NCBI GenBank assembly: GCA_965247175.1
Contig: OZ252006.1
Span: forward strand, 1,116,001-1,180,000
From: JANQMX01 sp965247175
GTDB taxonomy: Bacteria; Pseudomonadota; Alphaproteobacteria; Kiloniellales; DSM-21159
Length of the DNA: 64,000 nucleotides
Direction: 5' to 3'
Shown in pieces: positions 53,096 through 61,198 of this stretch; position 1 is the stretch's first letter, and each line of letters opens with the position of its first letter. The notes below the pieces were generated by a model that did no database searches, was not told where the DNA came from, and saw nothing but the letters and a program-made list of their open reading frames with translations. Made by a program: the position numbers and the translations under genes.

Positions 53096-54325
53096 CTAGC
53101 GTCGGTTATTGCCTGCTAAGCCAGCGGCCTCGTCCTCCAGCGCATCCATCACCGCATCGGCGACGGCCTTCTTGGTCAGCTGGCAGTAGTGCGTCTCGGT
53201 GCCGTCAAAGCGGCCGTGCTCGAAAAACTTGTTGCCCGGAGCGCCGCCGCCGCAGAGCGCGAAATAGCCGCAGCTGGCGCGACAGTTGGCGACACCGCGT
53301 TCGATCTCGGCGCAGACGCGACGGAAGTTCGGCTCCTCGAAGAGGTCGTCGACTGCATGGGTCGCGAGACGGCCGAAGATGAAGTCGCCGTAGTCCGGCG
53401 CGCGGGCACCGAGCAGCTCCGGAGAGAAGGCGCTCATTCCCCCGCTGACGTCGACATTGAGGATCTTGAGCGGGGTAGACTGCTGCCCAACCGCGATGTC
53501 GGGGACTTTGCCGAGAACCGCTCCCACCATGCCGGCGAACTCGCGCACCATGATGGGATTGCCATGCGCGGCATTGCGGCGGATGAACCGGGCGAGAAAA
53601 GCGTGAAGCAACGCTCGGGCTTCGGGGACCTCCAAGCTCGAGTGCGGGTTGGCCGCCTCTTTCTCTTCTATGTTGAAGCCGATGTTCCAAAGGCTCTCAT
53701 CATGGAAGAAGTCGAAGATCGCATCCGCCTGGGTCAGCGAGTCTCGAGTCAGGACCGCGATGACATGGAAGGGGATCTGCGCGCCTTTGAGCCGTGCGAC
53801 ACCGGCCACGGTCTTGGCGAAGCTGCCCGCGCCGGAGCGCGTGGTGCGATAGCGGTCGTGCAGCCACTGCGGCCCATCGAGGCTGACGCCAACGGAGACC
53901 CGCCACCGCTGTATCAGCGCAATCCAAGCATCGTCGATCAAGGTCGCATTGGTCTGAAAGCAATGGCGAATCTCAACACGCTCGCCAAGGGATTCGGCGA
54001 AGAGACGAAAGGCGCGCTCGTAGTAGTCCGGCGGCAGCACCAACGGCTCGCCGGCATGCCAAACGACAGAGAGCGTGTCGCCAAGCAGCGGACAGTCCGC
54101 CAGGCGCAGACACAGCAATTGCAGCGTCTCTTCCGTCATGCGCTGCCGGTTGCCGCGGTCCGGCAAGTAGCAATAGCTGCAGTCCAGATTGCAGAAGGGC
54201 GTCGGTTGAACGACCAGCAGCTCGATTGGCTGGGCGGCGCCGATAGACACCACCGGCGCGGCCTGGGCTGTGGCCGTCGACGTGCGTTCGCGCGGCAGGC
54301 GGCGAATATCTAGTAGTTCAGCCAT
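53096..54325 (-). CDS. Radical SAM/SPASM peptide maturase, GrrM/OscB-like (cyclophane-forming type)
   Basis: The product has 409 residues from the ATG at 54325, which overlaps the precursor gene by 16 bp; a TTG at 54340 is an alternative. The radical SAM cluster motif is CNLDCSYCYLPD, with cysteines at about 45, 49 and 52. The SPASM-type C-terminus has CRASCGYFALCGGG and a further Cys (THYCQL) for auxiliary Fe-S clusters. The YLPDRGNRQRM segment is typical of GrrM/OscB-like maturases, which join an aromatic ring to a beta-carbon two residues later. The neighbouring precursor supports this. Confidence 0.87.
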   Translation of the reverse strand: MAELLDIRRLPRERTSTATAQAAPVVSIGAAQPIELLVVQPTPFCNLDCSYCYLPDRGNRQRMTEETLQLLCLRLADCPLLGDTLSVVWHAGEPLVLPPDYYERAFRLFAESLGERVEIRHCFQTNATLIDDAWIALIQRWRVSVGVSLDGPQWLHDRYRTTRSGAGSFAKTVAGVARLKGAQIPFHVIAVLTRDSLTQADAIFDFFHDESLWNIGFNIEEKEAANPHSSLEVPEARALLHAFLARFIRRNAAHGNPIMVREFAGMVGAVLGKVPDIAVGQQSTPLKILNVDVSGGMSAFSPELLGARAPDYGDFIFGRLATHAVDDLFEEPNFRRVCAEIERGVANCRASCGYFALCGGGAPGNKFFEHGRFDGTETHYCQLTKKAVADAVMDALEDEAAGLAGNNRR

Positions 54326-54630
54326 CGATGATTCGGCCAATTATTCCAATTTCGAAAGAAATTGGGCCAGTTGGGCCAGTTGTACCACTGGGCGATGAGC
54401 GACGAGGTCTTGCCGTCTTGCAAATCGGGCGACAGCGCCTGTTCGAGCGCCACAGACCGTTCCCTCAATCTGGCGATGCGCTCGACGACCTGCTGTTCGT
54501 CTCGGTCCGGGAGCAGTGCATTACTATCGATTGGCGAAGCCGAAGGCCTTCCAACTAGACCTAGTCCGATCGTCGCGGCGATGCTGGCCAGTATCCCTAA
54601 GGTGCGGCCAAAACGCTTTGCTCGCTGCAT
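54310..54630 (-). CDS. GrrA/OscA-like RiPP precursor with seven aromatic-X-Asn triplets
   Basis: The product has 106 residues. I chose the ATG at 54630, behind GAGGTGGAA; the frame upstream lacks a signal. The leader has a basic start, a hydrophobic segment (about 10-27, signal-like) and a helical IARLRERSVALEQ stretch. The C-terminal core (from residue 82) contains W82YN, W85PN, W88PN, F92RN, W95NN, W98PN and W103LN, seven Omega-X-Asn motifs of the kind turned into three-residue cyclophanes. The next gene is the matching maturase. Confidence 0.88.
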   Translation of the reverse strand: MQRAKRFGRTLGILASIAATIGLGLVGRPSASPIDSNALLPDRDEQQVVERIARLRERSVALEQALSPDLQDGKTSSLIAQWYNWPNWPNFFRNWNNWPNHRWLNY

Positions 54631-54812
54631 TTCCACCTCAGCACTTTTCTGAAATGAGGTGTGGAATCTTAGCGTCTTGAGCTGAATGGGGGCAGGTGCC
54701 TCCAATCTTTATCCCACTAGAAATGGTAGCGGATAATTTACATACACGCAACTGTGAGACTGCACTATCACTGCAGCAAAGTGTATAAGTTAGACACTTA
54801 TCCTGCGCCACT

Positions 54813-54959
54813 CACGGCCGCAGCGATCTCACCCGGCTGGTCGCGGAGTCAGGCAAGGGCGACCTGGCCGTCACCGACTCAGTCGGCGCGCTTCCCGGCG
54901 TTGCCGATCTCATCGTCGCCGAACTGCGCGCCGCACTGTCGCGCTATCCTGCGTTCTAG
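54813..54959 (+). pseudogene. 3' fragment of a second, diverged cbiX
   Basis: This 49-codon segment encodes HGRSDLTRLVAESGKGDLAV and onward to a TAG, matching the end of the CbiX protein at 49343-49489. The DNA is about 82% identical over 129 bp, and most differences are synonymous, so both copies diverged under selection before this one was cut. It has no upstream start. It overlaps the end of the lyase gene by 4 bp, like an intact convergent neighbour would. Confidence 0.88.
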
Positions 54960-55915
54960 GCGGCTGCGATGCGCTCGACGGCGCGACCGCCTTTCTCGGG
55001 GCCAACTTCGGCAATGAAGCCGTAGAGTGGCTCGTCGGGCAGGGCGGAGTGCAGGATGTCGCGGATGGCGATCAGGCGAGGCAGCTCGATGCCGGTCGTG
55101 ATACCCATTTCCTCGAACATGTAGACCAGATCCTCGGTGACGATGTTGCCTGAGGCACCAGGCGCGAAAGGGCAGCCGCCCAGGCCCCCGAGAGACCCAT
55201 CGAAGGTGGTGACGCCGCAGTCCAAGGCGGCCAGTGCGTTCGCTAGGCCAAGGCCGCGGGTGTTGTGCAGATGCGCCCCGGCCAGCCTGTCCTTGCCAAT
55301 CTCCCGCTCGACCGCGGGGAAGAGCCGGCGAATGCCGGAGGGGTCGGCCATGCCCGTGGTGTCGGCCAAGCCGACCTCGTCGGCGCCGGCCTCGACAAGA
55401 GCCGTGGAGAGGCGCAGCACCTCTGACTCCTCGACCGGCCCTTCGATGGTGCAGCCCCACACGGTCGAGAGGCCCGCTTCGATCACCGGCCGGCGCTCGG
55501 CCGGAAGGCTGTCTCGCAAGGCACAGATAGATGCGATCTCGTCGATGCTCTCATCGCGCGTCTTATTGATGTTGGCGCGGTTGTGCGACTCGCTGACCGA
55601 GATCGGCACGGTGATCTTGTGGGCGCCGGCCTCGATCGCGTTGCGCGCCCCTTTGAGGTTGGGCGCCAGCACGGCCACGCTCAAACCCTCGAACCGGCGC
55701 GCATAGGCTGTCACCTCGGCCGCGTCCGCCATCGCGGGCACCAGCTTGGGCGGCACAAAGGAACAGACTTCTATCTCCCGCAGCCCGGCAGCATAGCCGG
55801 CCGCGATCCAGCGCTTCTTGTCTTCGGTCGGCATGATCGAGCGCGCCATCTGCAGGCCGTCGCGCGGGCCCACCTCGCTGATCAAGACATCTGTCGTCTG
55901 CTTGGCCTCGGACAT
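54956..55915 (-). CDS. Hydroxymethylglutaryl-CoA lyase family protein
   Basis: The product has 319 residues with the start at 55915 (GGAGGAG before the ATG). The TIM-barrel motifs are EVGPRDGLQ, ANLKGARNAI, VSVSESHNRANINKT-like (PISVSESHNRANINKT), EVGLADTTGMADP and the catalytic loop GGLGGCPFAPGASGN with its Cys. The family cleaves 3-hydroxy-3-methyl-acyl-CoA; the near relative citramalyl-CoA lyase differs in substrate. It is divergent from the CoA transferase gene across a shared promoter region. Confidence 0.88.
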   Translation of the reverse strand: MSEAKQTTDVLISEVGPRDGLQMARSIMPTEDKKRWIAAGYAAGLREIEVCSFVPPKLVPAMADAAEVTAYARRFEGLSVAVLAPNLKGARNAIEAGAHKITVPISVSESHNRANINKTRDESIDEIASICALRDSLPAERRPVIEAGLSTVWGCTIEGPVEESEVLRLSTALVEAGADEVGLADTTGMADPSGIRRLFPAVEREIGKDRLAGAHLHNTRGLGLANALAALDCGVTTFDGSLGGLGGCPFAPGASGNIVTEDLVYMFEEMGITTGIELPRLIAIRDILHSALPDEPLYGFIAEVGPEKGGRAVERIAAA

Positions 55916-55987
55916 GGTCGCTCCTCCGATCACACTAAGCTTGACCGGCTTCGGCTATCCGTCCCGGTTGCGCCAAGCTAGCGCCTG

Positions 55988-56014
55988 TGTTCTATTGTAC
56001 AAAATGCTGTTCTA
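55988..56014. promoter_or_regulatory. Repeated TGTTCTA heptamer in the lyase/CoA-transferase promoter region
   Basis: TGTTCTA at 55988-55994 recurs at 56008-56014, 20 bp apart (two helical turns), between the divergent lyase and CoA-transferase genes. The inverted form TAGAACA is found at 58118-58124 in the IclR/TAXI promoter region, which suggests a common regulator. Confidence 0.6.
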
Positions 56015-56102
56015 AAATAGCGAACCTGGTTGCAGACGGCAAGGGCGGTCCATCGCCGGAGATCTGCCCACCTTGCCGACAGGACCGATAGGGAGAACGA
56101 GG

Positions 56103-57344
56103 ATGCCCGAAAGCCCAACGGTACAACAGGCCGCGCCGTCGAACGCCCTGCCGCTGTCCGGGCTTCGGGTCGTGGAATTCAGCCATATGGTGATGGGCCC
56201 GACCTGCGGGCTGATACTGGCCGACCTCGGCGCCGACGTGATCAAGGTCGAACCGGCCGACGGCGGCGACAAGACGCGCGGGCTGACCGGCTCGGGCGCC
56301 GGCTTTTTCCCAACCTACAACCGCAACAAGCGGTCCATTGCCGTCGATGTGAAGGCGCCGCGGGGCCGGCGTTTGGTCCGCAAGCTCATCGATGACGCCG
56401 ACGTCCTGATCGAGAACTTTCGTCCCGGCGCGCTCGAGAAACTCGGCCTGGGCTACGAAGAGCTGAAGCAGAGCAATCCGAAGCTGATCTACTACTCGGC
56501 CAAGGGCTTCCTGCCGGGCCCCTACGAGATGCGTACGGCGCTCGACGAGGTGGTGCAGATGATGGGCGGCCTGGCCTATATGACCGGCCCGCCGGGACGC
56601 CCTCTGCGCGCCGGGGCCTCGGTCAATGACGTGATGGGCGGCATGTTCGGGGTGATCGCAATCCTCTCGGCCCTGCGCCAAAGGGACCGGACGGGGGAGG
56701 GCAGCCCGGTTGTCTCTTCCCTGTTCGAGAACTGCGTTTTCCTCTGTGGGCAGCACATGACGCAGTACGCCGTCACCGGCCAGCCGGCCGACCCCATGCC
56801 GACGCGCCTGGCGGCCTGGGCGGTGTACGATGTCTTCGACTGCGCCGATGGGGAGCAGGTCTTCGTCGCCGTCGTGTCAGACGGTCAGTGGCAGCGCTTT
56901 TGCACCGACTTCGGGCTTCAAGACCTGCTGAGCGACCCGCAGCTGCAAAGCAATCCGGACCGCTGCCGAAACCGGGATCGCTTCCTGCCGACGCTCCGAG
57001 AGCTGTTCGGCGCCATGACCCATGACTCGCTGATGCAACGCTGCGAGGCGCTTGGTCTTCCCTATGCACCGATCCGGCGACCACAGGATCTCTACGACGA
57101 TCCCCACCTCAAGGGCTCGGGCGGATTGCTGGATGTGACCTTGCCCGATGGACGGCAGAGCACGGTGCCGGGGCTGCCCATCTCGATCGACGGTTGGCGG
57201 GCGAGCGTTCGCCGGGACGTCCCCAAGGTGGGCGAGCATAGCCGCGAGCTGGCCCAGGAAGCGGGTTTGAGCGAGCGGGAGATCGCCGAGTTGATCGACG
57301 ACGGGGTGCTGGCTGGTCGCGTGCCGCAAACCGAACGAGGGTAG
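56103..57344 (+). CDS. CaiB/BaiF-family CoA transferase
   Basis: The product has 413 residues, normal for the family. The start at 56103 follows AGGGAGAACGAGG. Type III CoA-transferase features include LSGLRVVEFSHMVMGPTCGLILADLGADVIKVE, the RNKRSIAVD segment and LPYAPIRRPQDLYDDPHL. The catalytic Asp is probably in the VNDVMGGMFG region. It moves CoA between carboxylates. With the divergent lyase and the TAXI importer it would activate and split an imported acid. Confidence 0.9.
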   Translation: MPESPTVQQAAPSNALPLSGLRVVEFSHMVMGPTCGLILADLGADVIKVEPADGGDKTRGLTGSGAGFFPTYNRNKRSIAVDVKAPRGRRLVRKLIDDADVLIENFRPGALEKLGLGYEELKQSNPKLIYYSAKGFLPGPYEMRTALDEVVQMMGGLAYMTGPPGRPLRAGASVNDVMGGMFGVIAILSALRQRDRTGEGSPVVSSLFENCVFLCGQHMTQYAVTGQPADPMPTRLAAWAVYDVFDCADGEQVFVAVVSDGQWQRFCTDFGLQDLLSDPQLQSNPDRCRNRDRFLPTLRELFGAMTHDSLMQRCEALGLPYAPIRRPQDLYDDPHLKGSGGLLDVTLPDGRQSTVPGLPISIDGWRASVRRDVPKVGEHSRELAQEAGLSEREIAELIDDGVLAGRVPQTERG

Positions 57345-57353
57345 GGGCCCGGG

Positions 57354-58034
57354 CTAGATCGAGATGTCCCGTGCAAGCTCAGCCGCAACCTGCTGCGCGA
57401 GCTTGATGGCCTGCTCTCGTGCAGCCTTGTCGAAGCGCCGCCGCAAGCCCGAAACGACCAGCGAGCCGAGAAAGTGCTGAGCGGCGTCCAGTATGGGAAC
57501 CGCAATGGAGGCCGTGTCCGGATCCCGTTCCCCCAGTGACACGGCGAAGCCCGCTTGCCGTATCTTGCGGGCGGCTTCGTCGTCGTCACCGCTATAGGCG
57601 CGAATCAGCCGGCCGGCGGCGCCTCTGTCGAGCGGCAGCCGTGCACCTTCATCCAGGTGATGCCGAATCGCCTGGCTGGAGTTGTGGCGCAGCAGGCAGA
57701 TGCGTTCGTCGCCGTCGCGAACGTAATAGGACGCACTCTCGCCGGTGGCTTCGGAGAGGTGCTGCAGCACCGGCCTGATCCGCGAGGTCACATCGAAGCG
57801 CTTGCGATAGAGCGCCCCCAAGCGCCAAAGGGTAGGGCCGAGCTGATAGCGCCCGTCCTCGCGTTTGCGGATGTAGCCGAAGCTCTCCAGCGAAATGCAG
57901 AGCCGCAGAATGGTGCTCTTATAGAGCCCCGTCTTATCCGCGAGCTCCTTGAGCGACAGGCTGTCCTGATCGGCTTCGAAGCAATCCAGGATCGACAGCG
58001 CCCGCTCGACGGCGCCCACGCCTCCTTCGCTCAT
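57354..58034 (-). CDS. IclR-family transcriptional regulator
   Basis: The product has 226 residues, slightly short for IclR (about 250). The winged helix at the N-terminus (AVERALSILDCFEADQDSLSLKELADKTGLYKSTILRL) is followed by an effector domain (SASYYVRDGDERICLLRHNSS..., VPILDAAQHFLGSLVVSG). It is convergent with the CoA-transferase gene by 9 bp and divergent from the TAXI gene. The half-site heptamers suggest it controls both. Confidence 0.9.
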   Translation of the reverse strand: MSEGGVGAVERALSILDCFEADQDSLSLKELADKTGLYKSTILRLCISLESFGYIRKREDGRYQLGPTLWRLGALYRKRFDVTSRIRPVLQHLSEATGESASYYVRDGDERICLLRHNSSQAIRHHLDEGARLPLDRGAAGRLIRAYSGDDDEAARKIRQAGFAVSLGERDPDTASIAVPILDAAQHFLGSLVVSGLRRRFDKAAREQAIKLAQQVAAELARDISI

Positions 58035-58098
58035 TGCACTCTCCTCACCATGCCGTCCGGCTTAGCGCTTTACTTTCTCATCGCAAAGACTGTATTAT

Positions 58099-58124
58099 AG
58101 AATGACGTTCTGTTAGATAGAACA
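58099..58124. promoter_or_regulatory. Probable IclR operator in the TAXI-TRAP promoter region
   Basis: AGAA (58099-58102), TTCT (58108-58111) and AGAA (58119-58122) form two overlapping dyads: AGAA-N5-TTCT and GTTCT-N7-AGAAC. The right arm plus flanks is TAGAACA, the reverse complement of the TGTTCTA heptamers near 56000. It lies between IclR and the TAXI gene. Confidence 0.6.
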
Positions 58125-58203
58125 AACTGCTTGGCTGAATGAGCGCAAGCTACGGCAAGCACAGCGTCCGGCGCGGCAAAGCGTCCGGCATAGGGAGGAA
58201 GCA

Positions 58204-59202
58204 ATGAAGAAGTTTCTCGCGACAGCGATGATCGCCGTGCCGTTCGGCATCGGGTCCGTGGCAGCGGTATCAGCGGAAGAGGTGATCTTCAGCGCGGTCG
58301 GTCCGACCACGCAGGACTATCAGATGGCCGTGGCCTGGTCGAACCTGCTGGCAGACACCGGCTCTGATCTGAAGATGACCGTCGTCGACAACGGTTCTGT
58401 CAAAGGGTTGCGGCAGGTCGCGCAGGGGCAGGCGGACATCGTTGCGATCGGCGCGCCCCACTACAAGGACGCGACCCAGGGCGGCGGCAAGTTCAAGGAC
58501 GATCCAGCGAACCTGGTCGAGAAGTACGACGACATGAGCGTGCTCTTCGCCATCACCACCAGCGCTGCGCAGTACATTGCGCGGGTCGACAGCGACGTCA
58601 CCTCCATCCCGCAGTTCGAAGGCAAGACCCTGGCCATCGGGCGGCCGGGCGGCAATGCCGGACGGGTGACCACAGCGCTGTTCAAGGTGCACGGCATCGA
58701 CCTGGAAGCAGGGGATGCGGATGGCCAATACCTCAAGTATCAGCCGGCGCTGGAGCAGATGGCCAACGGCACGATGGACGCCACGCTCGTGTGGGGCGGC
58801 GTTCCCCATGCGGCCGTCGACAATGCCTCCCGGCAGATGGAGCTGCGCTTCGTGTCTCCGGACCCGGCGATGCTCGAGGACTTCCGCTCGAACATCACCA
58901 ACGGCGAGTACTACGTCTTTCAGAAGGTGCCGCCGGAGGTTCTGAACCAGGCCTATGAGGGGCGTGTCACGGTCGACGGCCCGGCGTACTTCTGGACCTT
59001 CCCCTTCATGATGGTGGTCCGCGACGACATGTCGGACGATGCCGCCTATGAGCTGGTGAAGACCTTCTGGGAGAACATCGGCACGATCAACGGCATGAGC
59101 CCGGCCCTTGCGCTGATCACCAAGGACGGTGCCTTGGAGGCCCTGTCGGCGAAGGTACACCCCGGTGCGGCCCGCTATTACAAGGAAATCGGCCTGATGT
59201 AG
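58204..59202 (+). CDS. TAXI-family TRAP transporter solute-binding protein
   Basis: The product has 332 residues with a signal peptide (about residues 1-22, ending AVSAEE). It has the TAXI family layout: VDNGSVKGLRQVAQGQADIVAIG near residue 65, IGRPGGNAGRVTTALF and WGGVPHAAVDNASR. AGGGAGGAAGCA precedes the ATG. It works with the fused permease 37 bp downstream to import a carboxylate-type solute. The ligand is unknown. Confidence 0.9.
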   Translation: MKKFLATAMIAVPFGIGSVAAVSAEEVIFSAVGPTTQDYQMAVAWSNLLADTGSDLKMTVVDNGSVKGLRQVAQGQADIVAIGAPHYKDATQGGGKFKDDPANLVEKYDDMSVLFAITTSAAQYIARVDSDVTSIPQFEGKTLAIGRPGGNAGRVTTALFKVHGIDLEAGDADGQYLKYQPALEQMANGTMDATLVWGGVPHAAVDNASRQMELRFVSPDPAMLEDFRSNITNGEYYVFQKVPPEVLNQAYEGRVTVDGPAYFWTFPFMMVVRDDMSDDAAYELVKTFWENIGTINGMSPALALITKDGALEALSAKVHPGAARYYKEIGLM

Positions 59203-59239
59203 TCTCGGGCGGAGGGTTCTCAGATCCGGACGTCCTGCC

Positions 59240-61180
59240 GTGGCGCAGCCAGCCTCCCAAACGCAGCCGACCGAGAGTGCGCCTGCCATCTGGCAACGCG
59301 GCTTCTCGGTCGGCGGGCAGCTTTGCTGCGCCGCCATAGCCGCCTTCGTCGCCTTCACGACTATCTTCGGTAAGTACCCCGCCGAGGCGCAATACGCGAC
59401 GGCTCTGACTCTGGGGCTGGTCGCCGTCTTCCTGCTGAAGCCCGGCCCCTTGGCGCGGGAGGGGCGGGTCGGCCTGCCGGATGCTGCGCTCAGTCTGCTG
59501 TTCGTCGCCGCCGCGCTCGCCACCGGCATCTACTACCTCTTCAACTATCACGACATTGCCGCCTACCGGGAAGGCATTCCGAACGACTGGGACCTGCTGT
59601 GCTATGCGGTCGGCACCATTGTCGTGGCCGAGGCGGCGCGACGGGTCGAAGGCTGGGTCTTGGTCGGCATCGTCGTCGCCGCCTTCATTTATCTCGCCTG
59701 GGGCCATCTCATGCCCGGCATTCTCCAGCACCGGCCGATGCCGATGTCGAATGCCCTGGAGGTCGCTTATAGCTACAAAGGCATCTATGGCATCGCCTTG
59801 GGCGCGGTCGTCGACGTTGTCCTGGCCTTCGTCATCCTTGGCGCGGCGATCCGGGTGTCCGGCGCGGGGGCCTTCTTCAACTTCATTGCCTTGCGCCTGA
59901 CCCGCGGCATGCGGTCGGGCCCCGCGCAGGGCGCTATCCTGGCCTCGACGCTGTTCGGCTCCGTCAACGGTTCCGCGCCAGCCAACGTCTCTTCCACCGG
60001 CGTGCTGACCATCCCGATGATGAGCCGCGCCGGCTTCTCGGCACGCTTCGCCGGCGGCATCGAAGCCACCGCCTCCTGCGTCGGACAGATCATGCCGCCG
60101 ATCATGGGGGTCGGCGCCTTCATCATGTCCGAGATCACCGGCATCCCCTATGCCACGATCATGCTGATCGCCGTGGTGCCGGCCTTCCTCTTCATCCTGT
60201 CGCTCTCGGTCGCCGCCATCCTGGAAGCGCAGCGCCTGCAGATCGAGCCGCAGAACGAGGGTGCGGCGGAAGCCTGGACGGCGAAGCGCCGGTCCCAGGC
60301 GATCGTCCTCCTGGCCGGCTTCGGCACACTTCTAGTCTTGCTGTTTGCCGGCTACGCGCCGACCTACAGCGGCCTTTCGGCCGCGGGCGTCACCCTGGCC
60401 GTCGGCATGCTCCTGCCCATGACTCGCTTCGGCCTCGACAAGGCGCGAGAGTTCGTGGTCGACGCGGGGCGGGATGGCCTCTCGGTGATGATCGCCTGCG
60501 CCGCCATCGGCATCGTCATCGGGGCGATCACCTCGACCGGGCTCGGCGTCAAGCTGAACCAGATGATCGTTTCCATGGGCGACAGCCAGCTCTTTCTCGC
60601 GCTGCTGCTGGCCGCTCTCTGCTCGATCTTGCTCGGCATGGGTTTGCCGACAGCGGCGTCCTATCTGATGGTGGTCTTCGTTGCTGGACCGTCGCTGATC
60701 GAACTCGGCGTCAGCCAGCTGCAAACCCACTTCTTCGTCTTCTACTATGCAGTGCTTTCGGCAATTACGCCGCCGGTCGCCCTGGCGGTCTTCGCGGCCG
60801 CGGCAATCGCACGAGAACGTCCGCTTGCCATCGCCGGCAACGCGCTCCGACTCTGCGCGGTCGGCTTCGCGCTGCCGATCATCTGGATCTATCACCCCGA
60901 GATCTTCCTCGATAACGTGAGCCTTGCGACTCTGCCGGTGACGGCCATGACCTTGGTCAGCTTGATCTTGGCGATCATCGCCTTCAACGCGGCCCATATC
61001 GGTTTCTTCTTCAGCCGGCTGCCGATCGCTATGCGGCTGGTTATGGCGGGAGCTGCGATCGCCGCCGTCTACCCCAACGACCTTGTGCAGGCGGCCGCGA
61101 CGGCCGTCATTGCCGTGCTCCTGGCGCTCCGCTATCTCGCCTACAGAAGAGCCGGGGCGGTGCTTCCGGCGCAGCCGTGA
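59240..61180 (+). CDS. TRAP transporter fused permease (DctQ-DctM type)
   Basis: The product has 646 residues and about 15 or more TM segments, the usual length for the fused permease that serves TAXI proteins. Key parts are SVNGSAPANVSSTGVLTIPMM, CVGQIMPPIMGVGAF, and LGMGLPTAASYLMVV near the end. It starts at a GTG (59240). The next gene begins 18 bp downstream, so an operon continues. Confidence 0.9.
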   Translation: MAQPASQTQPTESAPAIWQRGFSVGGQLCCAAIAAFVAFTTIFGKYPAEAQYATALTLGLVAVFLLKPGPLAREGRVGLPDAALSLLFVAAALATGIYYLFNYHDIAAYREGIPNDWDLLCYAVGTIVVAEAARRVEGWVLVGIVVAAFIYLAWGHLMPGILQHRPMPMSNALEVAYSYKGIYGIALGAVVDVVLAFVILGAAIRVSGAGAFFNFIALRLTRGMRSGPAQGAILASTLFGSVNGSAPANVSSTGVLTIPMMSRAGFSARFAGGIEATASCVGQIMPPIMGVGAFIMSEITGIPYATIMLIAVVPAFLFILSLSVAAILEAQRLQIEPQNEGAAEAWTAKRRSQAIVLLAGFGTLLVLLFAGYAPTYSGLSAAGVTLAVGMLLPMTRFGLDKAREFVVDAGRDGLSVMIACAAIGIVIGAITSTGLGVKLNQMIVSMGDSQLFLALLLAALCSILLGMGLPTAASYLMVVFVAGPSLIELGVSQLQTHFFVFYYAVLSAITPPVALAVFAAAAIARERPLAIAGNALRLCAVGFALPIIWIYHPEIFLDNVSLATLPVTAMTLVSLILAIIAFNAAHIGFFFSRLPIAMRLVMAGAAIAAVYPNDLVQAAATAVIAVLLALRYLAYRRAGAVLPAQP

Positions 61181-61198
61181 GACGCGAGGGATCCTGAT

